The position numbers and the translations under genes were made by a program. Of a DNA stretch of 64,000 nucleotides, positions 1 through 10,149 are shown piece after piece (positions within the stretch are counted from its first letter, which is position 1; every line of letters begins with the position of its first letter). Location: contig JAHBMJ010003798.1 in assembly GCA_018398765.1 (NCBI GenBank), positions 1-64,000 on the forward strand, written 5' to 3'. The notes under the pieces were generated by a model. That model made no database searches and had not been told where the DNA came from. It was given only the letters and a program-made list of their open reading frames with translations. The stretch is from Chromera velia. Taxonomy: Eukaryota > Sar > Chromeraceae.

Positions 1-78
1 AGGCCCACTTCGCTGGTGCCATCTGCCTTACTCTTTGACTGGCCTTTTGATGTTTTTCGACGTCCTAGGCGATGGCAG

Positions 79-255
79 TCAGTGGTTGAAGACGGAGGAG
101 TAGGAGATGTTGAAGACGGAGGAGGAGACAGTCCAGCTCTCTTATCAGAGAGGTCATATCGAGACGGGGAAGGAGAAGATTACTTGTGTTCAGGAGACTG
201 CGACATGGGTGCTGCTCCCTTGCCGAGTCTCGATAGGTTTGTTCAATGGAGATAA
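79..255 (+). CDS. Possible 3' terminal exon of a gene entering from the left edge
   Basis: A reading frame follows a cag acceptor at 76-78 and ends at TAA 253-255. It gives 58 residues that are acidic and glycine-rich (repeated VEDGG-like stretches), then a mixed end with two Cys. The frame starts in phase 0 right after the acceptor. No domain is recognisable. The upstream exons lie outside the window, so length and product cannot be judged. It could also be a chance open frame, since other frames here are open too. Confidence 0.3.
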   Translation, partial: SVVEDGGVGDVEDGGGDSPALLSERSYRDGEGEDYLCSGDCDMGAAPLPSLDRFVQWR

Positions 256-2216
256 AAGCAGCAACGAGGAATTCTGTGCTCAATCTGAGTGATGCGTATA
301 CGTTCGGCCGTGCGTGGCCGCGTATCGGTTGCTCACGTCGCTGGGTTTGGCAGGTCCTTTCGCTCCCCCCACCGGTGTCCACGCTTCTGCGCCCCCGCGC
401 TCCTTCCGGGAGCAAAGAGAGTGGCAAGCGGACACAGGAACCGGCCCTGCAGAGTGATGCTTGGAAGAGAAACAGACGGAGACGGCAGAGATAATTGGAT
501 GACCAGATCTCCTTTATTTCTCAACCATTTTTCTTCAGAAAACTATGAGCGGGTATCTTCTTATGTCAGAAGGTAATATCAAGTTCTAATTTATCATAGT
601 TGAAGATGACAGTTCATAAGAAATTGACCTCCAAAGTTTAGGAATTTAGAAGTCTAAATTCCTTTAGATTTATTTAGATTCCTAGCTAAATTCCTCTAAA
701 TTCCTGTTTAAATTCTTGTCTAAATTCTTAGGTCTTTGCAAGGGATATACAATTATTCAGTTACGGATATCAAATACTAGGAAAAAAATTGAATTAAATC
801 TGTTTAAAACTTGCTTTTCGACGTCTAGAGCTACCTTTAGATTCAAAAGTTTGATAAAACAATACAAAAGATCGACCTACAAGATCTTGCAAGCCTTTTC
901 CATCCCCTTCTTTTCCCTTGTGGTCTTCTTAACTGTTGGTTTTGGTTTTTGCCTTGCCTTTTGGCCTTTCTTTACCCTTTGCTTAATTTTACCTTGGCAG
1001 CAGAGGGTTAATTCCTCGTCACCCATCCATCCGTCGATCCATCTATCCATTCATTCACTCATTCATTCATTCATTCACCCCTCCCGATCTTCGCAGAGAG
1101 TCATTTTCTCAGGCAGGCAGTCAGGCACGCAGACACAGCCACAGGTAAGAACAGGCAGGCACAGGCAGGCACAAGCATGCTTCTCCCGTCGATCTAGCCG
1201 TCAATCTCCATCTCCAGCACGCTTTCTCTATCTGAAAGTGTGTATGCTGGTCGCAGTGATTCCTGTATCAAAAGATTAACAACAGCCCAACAAGATCGCA
1301 CCTCATCGGTTGGCAACTTTGAATGGTTAATTGACTCCAGGACCTTTGGCTTATACCGGTCTTGGAGTTAATGCAATCATTCGCTTGTACGAGCATGCAT
1401 ACATATATGATTAAATAATTGAATTGCATGCAAGATGCACTACATAAAGAACCGTGCGAGATTTCTATGCCGGGGCCTTATGTTGGCCCCACAACGCCCG
1501 AATTGCGGTTTTTTCGTACTAAAAAATTGGTGCCGAAGGCGCCCGTAACTTGGGAAAAATGTAACAAAAAAAATCATGGTCGCAATCCGTAATTTCCTCA
1601 CAGACCCCCATCGTAACCCTTATGTGGACGGTGTATTTACATGTTTTTGCCTAAATTAAATTTATCGGTTTACAACTAGGCTTTCAAGTTTTAAAATAGA
1701 GAACTGTGCACGATTTTTGATAAAGTAACGGCCGACTAACATTATAATAATACTCACTGTAATACCGGGCTGTAAGTGCACATATGACTATAAAAGATTG
1801 ACTATATCCACTTCAAGTTGGTATGTGAGAAGTTCATTGAGAACGGATGTTTTTATAAGCATGCAAGGCTTAAATTTTTCCTAGAATTTTTCAAAGTCTT
1901 CTGTGATATCCTAGGTGATATATCAGGTTTGAATTAACTCTGAAGCGCAGAATGGGCCATAAAGACCGTCATCTTTCTCTTGCTGTGACAACATCTAAAA
2001 GGTTTGTCACATTCATGTCCTTCAGCCGTTTCAGAACCTGCAGAGATTCGTGCATGCATGCGTGTTACTGTAGCGTGACCGGATTGAATACCGGTTCCAG
2101 AACGCCTTCGAGTGGACAGAGAACCAAACGGAACGTACGGCAAGGTGCTGGACGGCAATTGGAGTGCAGCGTGCACGCCCATATGGTGGGACGGCTGCAG
2201 CTTCAGACAACTTACC
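256..2216. other. AT-rich intergenic stretch with short dispersed repeats
   Basis: No coding frame with supported splice sites was found. Positions 640-730 hold an irregular array built from variants of TAAATTCCT. Positions 1020-1080 hold CATC/TTCA tetranucleotide runs. Positions 1280-1930 are AT-rich, with no exon-like composition. It probably separates the 3' ends of two convergent genes. Confidence 0.5.
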
Positions 2217-5200
2217 TCACTGTGCGGCGAACCTGTATGCAGACTGTCGGGCGCAATGCAGCTTCTCCAAAACTTTCTCCAGCACGCACATGCACACGAT
2301 AAAGATGATACCCGGCCTTGCACTGACCATCGCGCAGAGAGAGGAAGCCTCCAGTTGAAGCCGCAGGAGCAGTTCCATCGAGAGGCACACCCTGCCTAGC
2401 CGTGCTGCAGCTTCCTCCTCTTCGCCTCGGTCCAGCTCACCTGAAGGCGGAAAAAGAAGGTTCTTATTTCAATTGGGTGCCTCTGCTTGTTTCCTTTGTT
2501 GACTTTTTCTTCGGCACTACGCATGAACGAAGTCCTAGTGCGGCACATACACCCCACGTTCTCGCTTCTTTTCTCTCGGCCGTTGCGCAACGCATTCCCC
2601 ATTCCCCCACCCTGACCCCTTGTCTCTTTCTCCCACCGCCTGCCTCCCTGACTGACTTGCTACCTGCTTCAATATGCACATGTTTGCGTACATATGCGTG
2701 TTCTATGGCCCACTGACTGACTGACCGACTGACCGACCGACTGACTGACTGGCTGACTGACTGACTGGCTGGCTGGCTGACTGACTGACTGACTGACTGA
2801 CTGACTGCTGACTGACTGACTGACTGGCTGGCTGGCTGGCTGGCTGACTGACTGACTGACTGACTGACTGATTGACTGACTGACTGACTGACTGACTGAC
2901 TGACTGACTGACGCCATCTTGACCGCTTCAGAAGTGCTGCCAGGGTCTGCTCGGAGTTGAAGTCAGGAGCAGGTGAAGACGGGGACGATGACGAGGATGA
3001 GCGATGTTCCCCTCCAGTCTCCATTTGCACCGCGTCTTCCCCGAGACTCTCCTTTGAGCGTGGCCCGACAGGGTTGCCTTGCACATAGATTCCCCCCCCG
3101 TCTCCCTCTTCTGCTTCAATATTCTCCTCCTCTGGTCCCTCCGCACTCCCTGAAGATGGGCTCTCAGACGTCTCCCCCATCTCGTCCGTAAGCACACTCC
3201 CTCCCCATCGAGTCCCCCTTTTTGTACTAATCCTTCCCTCCCTAGGAACGATCATTCCGCTCTCCGGTGCGTCTCTGTCTCTGTCTCTCTCCGAGGGGCT
3301 CTCCTCCCTCTCAGCTGACTCTGAGCACACCCGCGTGACTGCCTCTTGAATCGTCCTGACCAGCTGCCTCTCCTTCACCTTCGTTGCTGATCGTTTCTTC
3401 TCCTTCTGGAAGAAAGACGAATACCGTGCTGCTGCCGCTGTGGCATGTGTTGCAGTCTCCGGGAAGATTTCAGACTCGATGAGGTCTTTGAGAAGTGCGC
3501 AGACAATCTCCTTCTCGTCCAAAGCCCTCACTTCCACATCCTCGTCCGAGGACATACCAAGGGAAATCTGCATGAATGAATGAATGAATGAATGAATGAA
3601 TGAATCAATGAATGAATGAATGAATGAATGAATCAATGAATGAATGAATGAATGAAGGGGATGTCAATCCGAGCAGTGCAGGACGAGCCCTGACGGAGAG
3701 GATTCCAGTGAAAACAGGAAAGCAAAACCACAGCACAGCGCCCATCAGATCATCCTCTGAGACCCCATTCAAGTAAGAAAGAGCGAATAAATACGTCGTT
3801 TACCAATGTGACTCTAAGGTGCACTTGTGTCCTGGCTACAGGAACATGCAAACCTCCCATGAGACCACGGCCTTCAAGCTGGATGGAGACAGACAGTTCG
3901 TCTAGCTGTACTTGCGCCTGTCTTCCTTCTCATGTAGACAGACGGAGCTAGGGGAGTAGCCTTCTGGTTTCGGTGGGGGAACGTCAAAAGACGTGCAGAT
4001 CTCGAGAGATGCGACATTGATTGCTTGATTGCGTGCTAGGACACTGACAGACTGCCTGAAAGACCACCTCAAGAAAGGGTGCCGCCAGACACACACACAG
4101 AGAGAGAGGGGGGGGGGTAACGAATTCCAACCTTTAAATCGCGACGTCGGAGCCTGGAGCCTGTTGTTGTCACAAAGGTCTCTTGAAGAAAGTCCGTGGA
4201 CGCAGTCGGACGCCCAGCAGCAGCAGACGAAGAAGCAGAAGCAGATGACGCAAAGGGGTAGGAGGACAAAGAAGAATCAAGAGCCCGATCAGACAACAAA
4301 CCAGAACTGCCAGGAGTCTCCCCTCCCTTGTTCCCGCTTCCCTCCGCATCTGCATCAGACTCCCCCCCCCTTGCAGCGTCCCCTTCCCACAAAGAGGTCG
4401 ACGGATGCAGGGCAATCTCGCGTGAGGGAACAGACGAGAATCTGCACACACACACACACACACACACAATCAACAGCTTAAGTACGCATCATGCAGGTAC
4501 GAGGAGTCAGCCTCATACTGGAAAGAAGGCAGCCTGTGATCTTGACAAAGGGCGCCAAGCAGGGAGACACGACGAAGTTTTCCGTCTGCTGTAAATTACG
4601 GGACGCAAACTTGTTCATTCGCAAACACGCAATTGCTCGCTCAGGCTTGGATGTACACGTTGAAAGGAGCCCCTGTCAGTGACCGCCCCAATGCTGAACA
4701 AAAAAAAACAGAAAAACGGATGCGCCGAAACAGTCCAGGAGCAGATTCCAGACTAAACACTGCAGGCACCGAAGAGACACGTCCCACCGACTTTCCTCAC
4801 ATGATTTGCTCTCCTGCCCTCTCCTTCCCTACCACCCGTCCCGTCGCCTAGCTGCCGTACCTGACGAAGAACACCTGAAGCCCCTCGGGAGTTCGACCCG
4901 CCACAATTTCGCCGTGCAGGCCCACTCTCTCTGCCACAGCCGCAAAGCGCAAACACCAACCGAGCTGGAAGGACACTGCACACTCGCACGGGCAACACAG
5001 ACACAGACACTTACAGACCCCTCAAACACAGTGCAAGGCAAACACAGACACTTGCAATTCAAAAAACTCCACAAAGCTGCAGGCACATGCACACACACAA
5101 CCGCAGTCGAACGACCACGATGGCACCGGCTGTCAGGCATTCGGTCAGCTTCTTCCGTGCTTGGAATTCCTTTACATCCCACCAATGGATCTCCTTTTTG

Positions 5201-7601
5201 CACCTTCTCGGCATTTTATGCGTAGTTCTGTCTGTCCTTCTTTCTTCCTCCGAGCGCCGCTTTCCGATGAATCAAAAAGAGACACAGCGACACTGCTGCC
5301 TGCATGGGAGCCCGTCCCCCCGACCGACCAGAGTGTCCATCTGAGAGCGCCTCTGTGTTCTTGTTCTTCTCTTCCAACCCGTGCAACTCCTCCACGATCG
5401 TTCGGAGCAACGGAGCCCTATCTGCATGTAGGGAAGCAAGAAGACGCATGCATGCAGAGAGGGAGAGAAAGGGAGAGTGAAACACCCAAGGAAAGGAAGG
5501 CGTCAAAAGAGCGGGATGCAAGAATGGAAACACTACCCGAATCCGGGACCGAAGAGGGAAGCAGCATGCAGGAGTCCATGCCATCCATCCAGTCGGTGCG
5601 ACACGAGAAAGGCCATGCACTGTAAACAAGGCTGCTGTACAAAATCCTCGGGGGTTTTGAAGATAGCCGATGACAACGTAAACCAACGAATAGCTGATCA
5701 CACACGCAACTGTTCGACGTCCAAGGGCAAGCTGCCAGCCATTGGATGTCTTCTACGTTGGTCGTGTAAAGGATGCATGCGCGTATCTGCGCTTACGAGC
5801 ACGATGTCCGCGTACGCATTTGCAGAATAAGAAGCAGTCTAAATAGCTTGACGTATGGAACGCCATTCTACGGAGGAACCGAGCAAGTCACTCAGTGAAC
5901 ATGGCAGACAGGCAAACACCAAAATCAAGCAAAGGAAAGGGGTCATTTCGATTCATCAAAACTTTCGCACCGCATCATGAAATTACACGAAGAAACGAAC
6001 CGCTCACTCTCTGACCCATTCCACCCAAAGGAAAGGAAACAAACAATGAGTGTCCTAGAAACCCCTAGGTCTTGTACCCAATCGTTACTGACTTCCAGCA
6101 GCCTTGAGCCCCTCTCGGACCTTCTGAGCGAGATCTGAGAGGTCCTCCTCACTGGGGGGGTCCAGCAAGGTCCGCAGTCGTCTGGGTAACCTTCTCTCTC
6201 TGTCTCCCCCTTCTTCCCGTTCGGAGGGAGACAGAGAAGATTCGGATGTAGACGACGACGAAGGGTGTGGGAGGGGTGACGCAACCCCTTCTTTCTGCAT
6301 TTGTTCTTCTTGAAGTTCCTTCGCTCCCCTCTGTTCCACGTTGACGGCCGGATCCAGCCACGAACTGACACGACGGAGGCAGGCGATCACGGCAGAAGCC
6401 GGCACAGCAACCGGCTGCTGCTTGACAGAGCCCCCCCTTCCTCCTGTTCCCATGCCTGCTCGTGCAGTGGGAAGCCCATGCATGTAGCTCGTGGGCGCAT
6501 GTGCGTGCAGATTCCCTCCTGGGACTCCGCCTCTTTCTCCTCCTCCCATAGGAGGAAGAAGAAACTCTGTGGGCATGCGTGCGAAGTCTCTGTGAAGGGA
6601 GAAGAGAGTGGCGACGGGAACGAGGCACGAGGACCAGGAAAGGGCAGACAGACCTGCATGGTGACAGGCAGGCAGGAAGGGAAAGACAGTGAGAAGCTGT
6701 CTCTCTCTATATCTGTTCTGTGTGTGCATTGCTGTACTTTTCTTCCCCATGGTGCCCCCCCCCGTTTTCCTTGCCCCAGCTTTGCTTTGCCGCTTCGCGG
6801 ATTGATTTATCACCTCGCATTCCTGCTAGGAATCCCTGTACCCCTTTGCCCCCATCCCCTCAGCTGCCTGGCTGTCCTCCTACCCTCATCGACGAAAAGC
6901 GTCGCCTGTTTTGCAGTCCGAGCCTCCCTGTATCGAAAGAACGTGCGTGTCTGCGAGGAAAACAGGAGGACACACAGACAAAGAAGTGAAACAACGGAAA
7001 AGAACGACGAGATGCAGGAGGAGGGTGTACCGAGACGTAGAAACAGAAAACATTGGCACGCAAGGACAGGAACCTATGCCGCAAGACACATGGAGAGGGA
7101 GGGTGCATGCCTGGGAGGTTGGGTGGTGGAGCAATGGGAGTGCCGAACAGACCTACCAAGAGAAAAGCAGTTGAAGGGATATCGTAGTAGAGATGGAGGT
7201 ATTTGGGTTTCGGGTGTTTCCCGTGGTCGAGTTTTGAGTAGAGGAGGTCGTTGGATGGTGGCTCTAGTTGGAAGCAGATCCAACGAATCTGCACACACAG
7301 TGAGAACCGACAAGAACGAGGGATACAGAACATGGTCACTGGCGGTACATATCAAGATTCCTGTGGCCTTCATTTATCCCCCCATCATCGGGTGCAGCAG
7401 ACCCAAAGCACAGAAATCCGGGAAGAGGGGCAACTCACCCAAGGAATTAGATTGCCTGACCTGATGCGAGAGCAGCCTGCTCTGACTCAAGAGGGGCATC
7501 TGGAAGGCAGAGCTCCTCCTCAAGAGACACTTGTAGATAGTCACAAGCAACCTCCGCTCGGGAGCAGTCGCATTGACAGCCCCCGGGTGTACTTGACCCA
7601 T
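2217..7601 (-). CDS. Multi-exon hypothetical protein (at least nine exons)
   Basis: I do not recognise this product. Exons traced by matching GT-AG phases are 7601-7461 (start ATG 7601), 7288-7157, 6950-6884, 6653-6093, 5421-about 5290, 4964-4861, then 4588-4501, 4441-4132, 3567-2913 and 2440-2217 (stop TGA 2219-2217). The joins from 7461 to 5421 and from 4588 to 2217 agree in phase. The join between 4861 and 4588 is unresolved, and a small exon near 4764-4720 may belong there. The N-terminus is basic and hydrophobic, with an LYR-like segment (TIYKCLLRRSS), perhaps a mitochondrial presequence. The middle has a Gly-rich linker and acidic helices. The exon at 3567-2913 begins with a very acidic helical segment (SSDEDVEVRALDEKE) and ends in a Ser/Glu-rich region. 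The last exon has a hydrophobic stretch (PGIIFIVCMCVLEKVLEKL) near the stop. It diverges from the cold-shock gene on the other side of a shared GC-rich spacer. Confidence 0.55.
2713..2912. repeat. GACT/GGCT tetranucleotide microsatellite
   Basis: About 200 bp of (GACT)n with interspersed GGCT units. It lies in the intron between the exons ending at 2913 and starting at 2440. Read on the minus strand it encodes long Ser-Gln-Val runs, which I take as non-coding. The proposed splice donor is the first repeat unit (C|gtcagt), so the repeat abuts the splice site. Confidence 0.85.
3571..3655. repeat. TGAA/TCAA tetranucleotide microsatellite
   Basis: Runs of (TGAA)n with occasional TCAA units sit directly upstream (minus-strand sense) of the acceptor used by the exon starting at 3567. 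The array forms the end of the intron. Confidence 0.85.
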
Positions 7602-8308
7602 TTTTCTGTTTGATGCCTCGAAAACTATATAGGAGACGGCCTCAATCCGTCTCTTCGTCCGCGTGAGTGTTCATCAAGATTGGCGCCTTCAGTCGTCCAA
7701 CTACACCTCCTTGACATGCTCATACGCACATGTCTGTACTTGACAATGGAGAGTCAAGACATTCTTGAGTCAGACATCCACGACTTCGATCCCGGCCTCT
7801 GCTATACTCCCCGCCTGATCCTGAAAGTCATGCAGTGAAAGATTTGTTCTGACAGTGGTGGCGGCGCGAGTACACTGTGGCGCCGCGCCGCCGGCCCGCG
7901 CGGCGCGTCTGCATCCCGGCCGCTCGCGCGGCGCCGCTTGCCGCTTTTTGCATGAGGTGACGTACGCCATCGATCCGCGCGGTCCGCGGCTGCTTCATTG
8001 CGAAAAAAACCCGCGTCTCCAAAAATTGTTCGAGAAAAAATGCGAAACCACTTTTCAAAAAAGGCAGCTTCAATGGGCAGTCGCAATTTAACCCTCCACC
8101 GACTCTACTCTCCCTGTCATACCTGTTTGGTTTGGAAAGCCGCTGATCAGTAGCCGTACGCCTTTCGGAAGTTGCAAGTGAGGTACGAGTGGTTGTTTTC
8201 GTCTTACGTTCTCTGCTTCACAGAAAGGAATTTGAAAGGAGACTTGGCGAAGTGAATTTCTTCTTTTGAGAACCTGACCTCCCCGCCTTACCAGGAAAGA
8301 ACTTCAAG
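7602..8308. promoter_or_regulatory. Divergent intergenic region with a GC-rich CpG-dense core
   Basis: This is the 707-bp spacer between the divergent starts at 7601 (minus) and 8309 (plus). Positions 7855-7995 are extremely GC-rich, with many CG dinucleotides and BssHII-like GCGCGC steps. They are followed by an A/T-rich flank (8005-8090) with repeated AAAAA tracts. The arrangement looks like a shared bidirectional promoter. No TATA box or known operator was identified. Confidence 0.4.
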
Positions 8309-9845
8309 ATGGCTGCACGCCAGACCGGAACTTGCAAGTGGTTCAACTCCACTAAGGTCAATAGAGAAGGGGCGAGAGAGACTTGAAACAAGTCGAAATA
8401 ACAATTTTTGATTTCGTAACTGAATTTTTCATCCACAAATTTGTCTCGTCTCTCCACCTTTTTTCTTATCCCTTCTTGTTCCCTTTTCTGATTCCTTCCT
8501 TGACTTCCTGCAGGGGTATGGCTTCATCTCCCCCACCAACGGAGGCGAGGACCTCTTTGTGCACCAGTCCGTGATCCACGCACAGGGCTACCGCTCCCTT
8601 CGTGAGGGCGAGCAGGTGAGACGGCTGTTGGACTTTTGACTTGAGTGAGGGTGAAACGTTTTTCCTTCATTGCTCCAGAAGGCTCTGTGGGGTGTGCGTG
8701 TCCAATTCGAATTCAAGAGAGTCCTTTGAGAAGTCAACAAGGGGACTGACACGGTCCATCGCTCCTTTTGCACCTCCCACGTGTCCCATTTTTCCTCACT
8801 GTGAAAAAAACCATTTTTGTGCTGCTTGGCTCGCTCCCGTCTCTCACACTTTTTTGCTGCCTTCCCATGTTATATTCTGCATTGCCCCTCTTCTCTCTGC
8901 CTTGTGCTCCGATGCCCCACCTCCTCTGTCAACTGCTGACAACCTTCCTACCCCACCTTCCGTGACTGCAGCTCGAGTTCGACATTGAGACCGACCCCTC
9001 CACTGGCAAGCAGAAGGCCGTTTCCGTCACTGGTCCCGGCGGAAGCTACGTCCAGGGTCAGGAGAGACGTGACTACGGAGGTGGCGGTCGTGGTGGTTAC
9101 GGAGGCGGCGGCTACGGTGGCGGTGGCCGTGGAGGCGGCTACGGCGGTGGACGCGGAGGGTACGGAGGGGGAGGTGGCTATGACCGGTGAGATCGGGTTC
9201 TCACGTATATGTACTTTGGTTTGGTTTCCCCCTCCTCTTCTCTTCTGTCACCTTGCTTGGTCTTCTTTTGCTGTTGTGCTCATTGGGCTGTGGTGGCTCT
9301 CAATCCTTTGGCTCCCTGTGCGGGACGGAACGACAAGAGACCACTGAGAAAACAACCCCCCCCCATTTCTCGAGTCGCTTCTGGCTTCGTGTCTGCGGTG
9401 GTCGACTGGTGGCTGAACCGACCGTGTTCTCATTCATTGCATCTGCAGCGGTGGGTATGGCGGCGGTGGCGGCGGCTACGGAGGCGGCGGCTACGGCGGT
9501 GGCGGTGGCTACCCTAGCGGAGGGTAAGTACTAGCATGAGTGTGTTTGCGCCCTCAAACTAGTTCTATGGTGTTGGGCTTGAAGGAAACAGGGACGGGGG
9601 GAGGCAACGCAACAGTCTGGCGATGCATGCTTGCCTCTGGGCCTGTTGTGTGTTTTCTGAGATGACCTTCCCCTTTCTGTGTCTTGCTCTCCTTTCATGG
9701 CAGCCTCCGGGGATGACGCCGCCACCTCCGGAGCAGCCGCCGCCGCAGCTACGAGCTCCGCAGCCACCGCCGCCGTGGTGAACGTGGAACCTTCGTCGAA
9801 TTCACGCACAGACGCACAGACACTCTCACTCTCTCACACACAGCT

Positions 9846-9877
<32 letters not shown>

Positions 9878-10149
9878 GCACGCACACGCGTGCACGTGTT
9901 CAAAGAGAAAGAAATACATAAACCGTGAGTGATCCTTCAGGTGTGGGAGAGGTCTGCATGCTTCTGCTGTCCCTTGTCGTCTTTCTGTCTGTTGTCCCAT
10001 GTGCTTGCAGCGGTGGCTACGGTGGTGGCGGCGGCAACTACGGAGGCGGCGGCTACGGCGGCGGTGGCTACGGTGGTGGCGGCTACGGCAGCGGCGGCTA
10101 CGGAGGTGGCGGCGGCAACTACGGAGGCGGTTATGGCGGCGGCTATTAA
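8309..10149 (+). CDS. Cold-shock-domain / glycine-rich RNA-binding protein
   Basis: It probably binds single-stranded RNA or DNA as an RNA chaperone, like plant CSP/GRP2 proteins. Five exons join in phase: 8309-8356, 8514-8615, 8972-9186, 9449-9523 and 10011-10149 (TAA), giving 192 residues. The cold-shock domain fills roughly residues 1-75. RNP1 is visible as KWFNSTKGYGFI, split by the first intron, and RNP2 as DLFVHQSVI. The rest is [11 protein letters not shown]-type low complexity with Tyr and Arg, typical of RGG-like tails that bind RNA and phase-separate. The ATG at 8309 sits at the normal family start just ahead of TCKWFN. The intron 9524-10010 contains another open GC-rich stretch (see 9737). 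The next gene upstream is divergent. Confidence 0.92.
9737..9860 (+). other. Cryptic or alternative exon inside intron 4 of the cold-shock gene
   Basis: The intron holds a GC-rich segment. Spliced from the donor at 9523 to an AG at 9735-9736, it continues the frame with an Arg/Ser/His-rich run ([17 protein letters not shown]), then enters a CA microsatellite. The nearer AG at 9701 would meet TGA after three codons. It may be an alternative C-terminus, a relic of an exon, or reverse-oriented Gly-repeat sequence. Confidence 0.25.

Noticed and set aside
2669-2917. Ser-Gln-Val repeat protein on the minus strand
   Set aside because: It is the translation of the GACT microsatellite. A phase-matched intron removes it.
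6301-7464. 387-residue plus-strand ORF
   Set aside because: It overlaps phase-consistent minus-strand exons (6653-6093, 6950-6884, 7288-7157), and its composition is not protein-like.
7461-7601. LYR-motif mitochondrial assembly factor
   Set aside because: TIYKCLLRRS resembles an LYR start, but the following exons do not match the small LYR fold and the protein is far too long. Kept as hypothetical.
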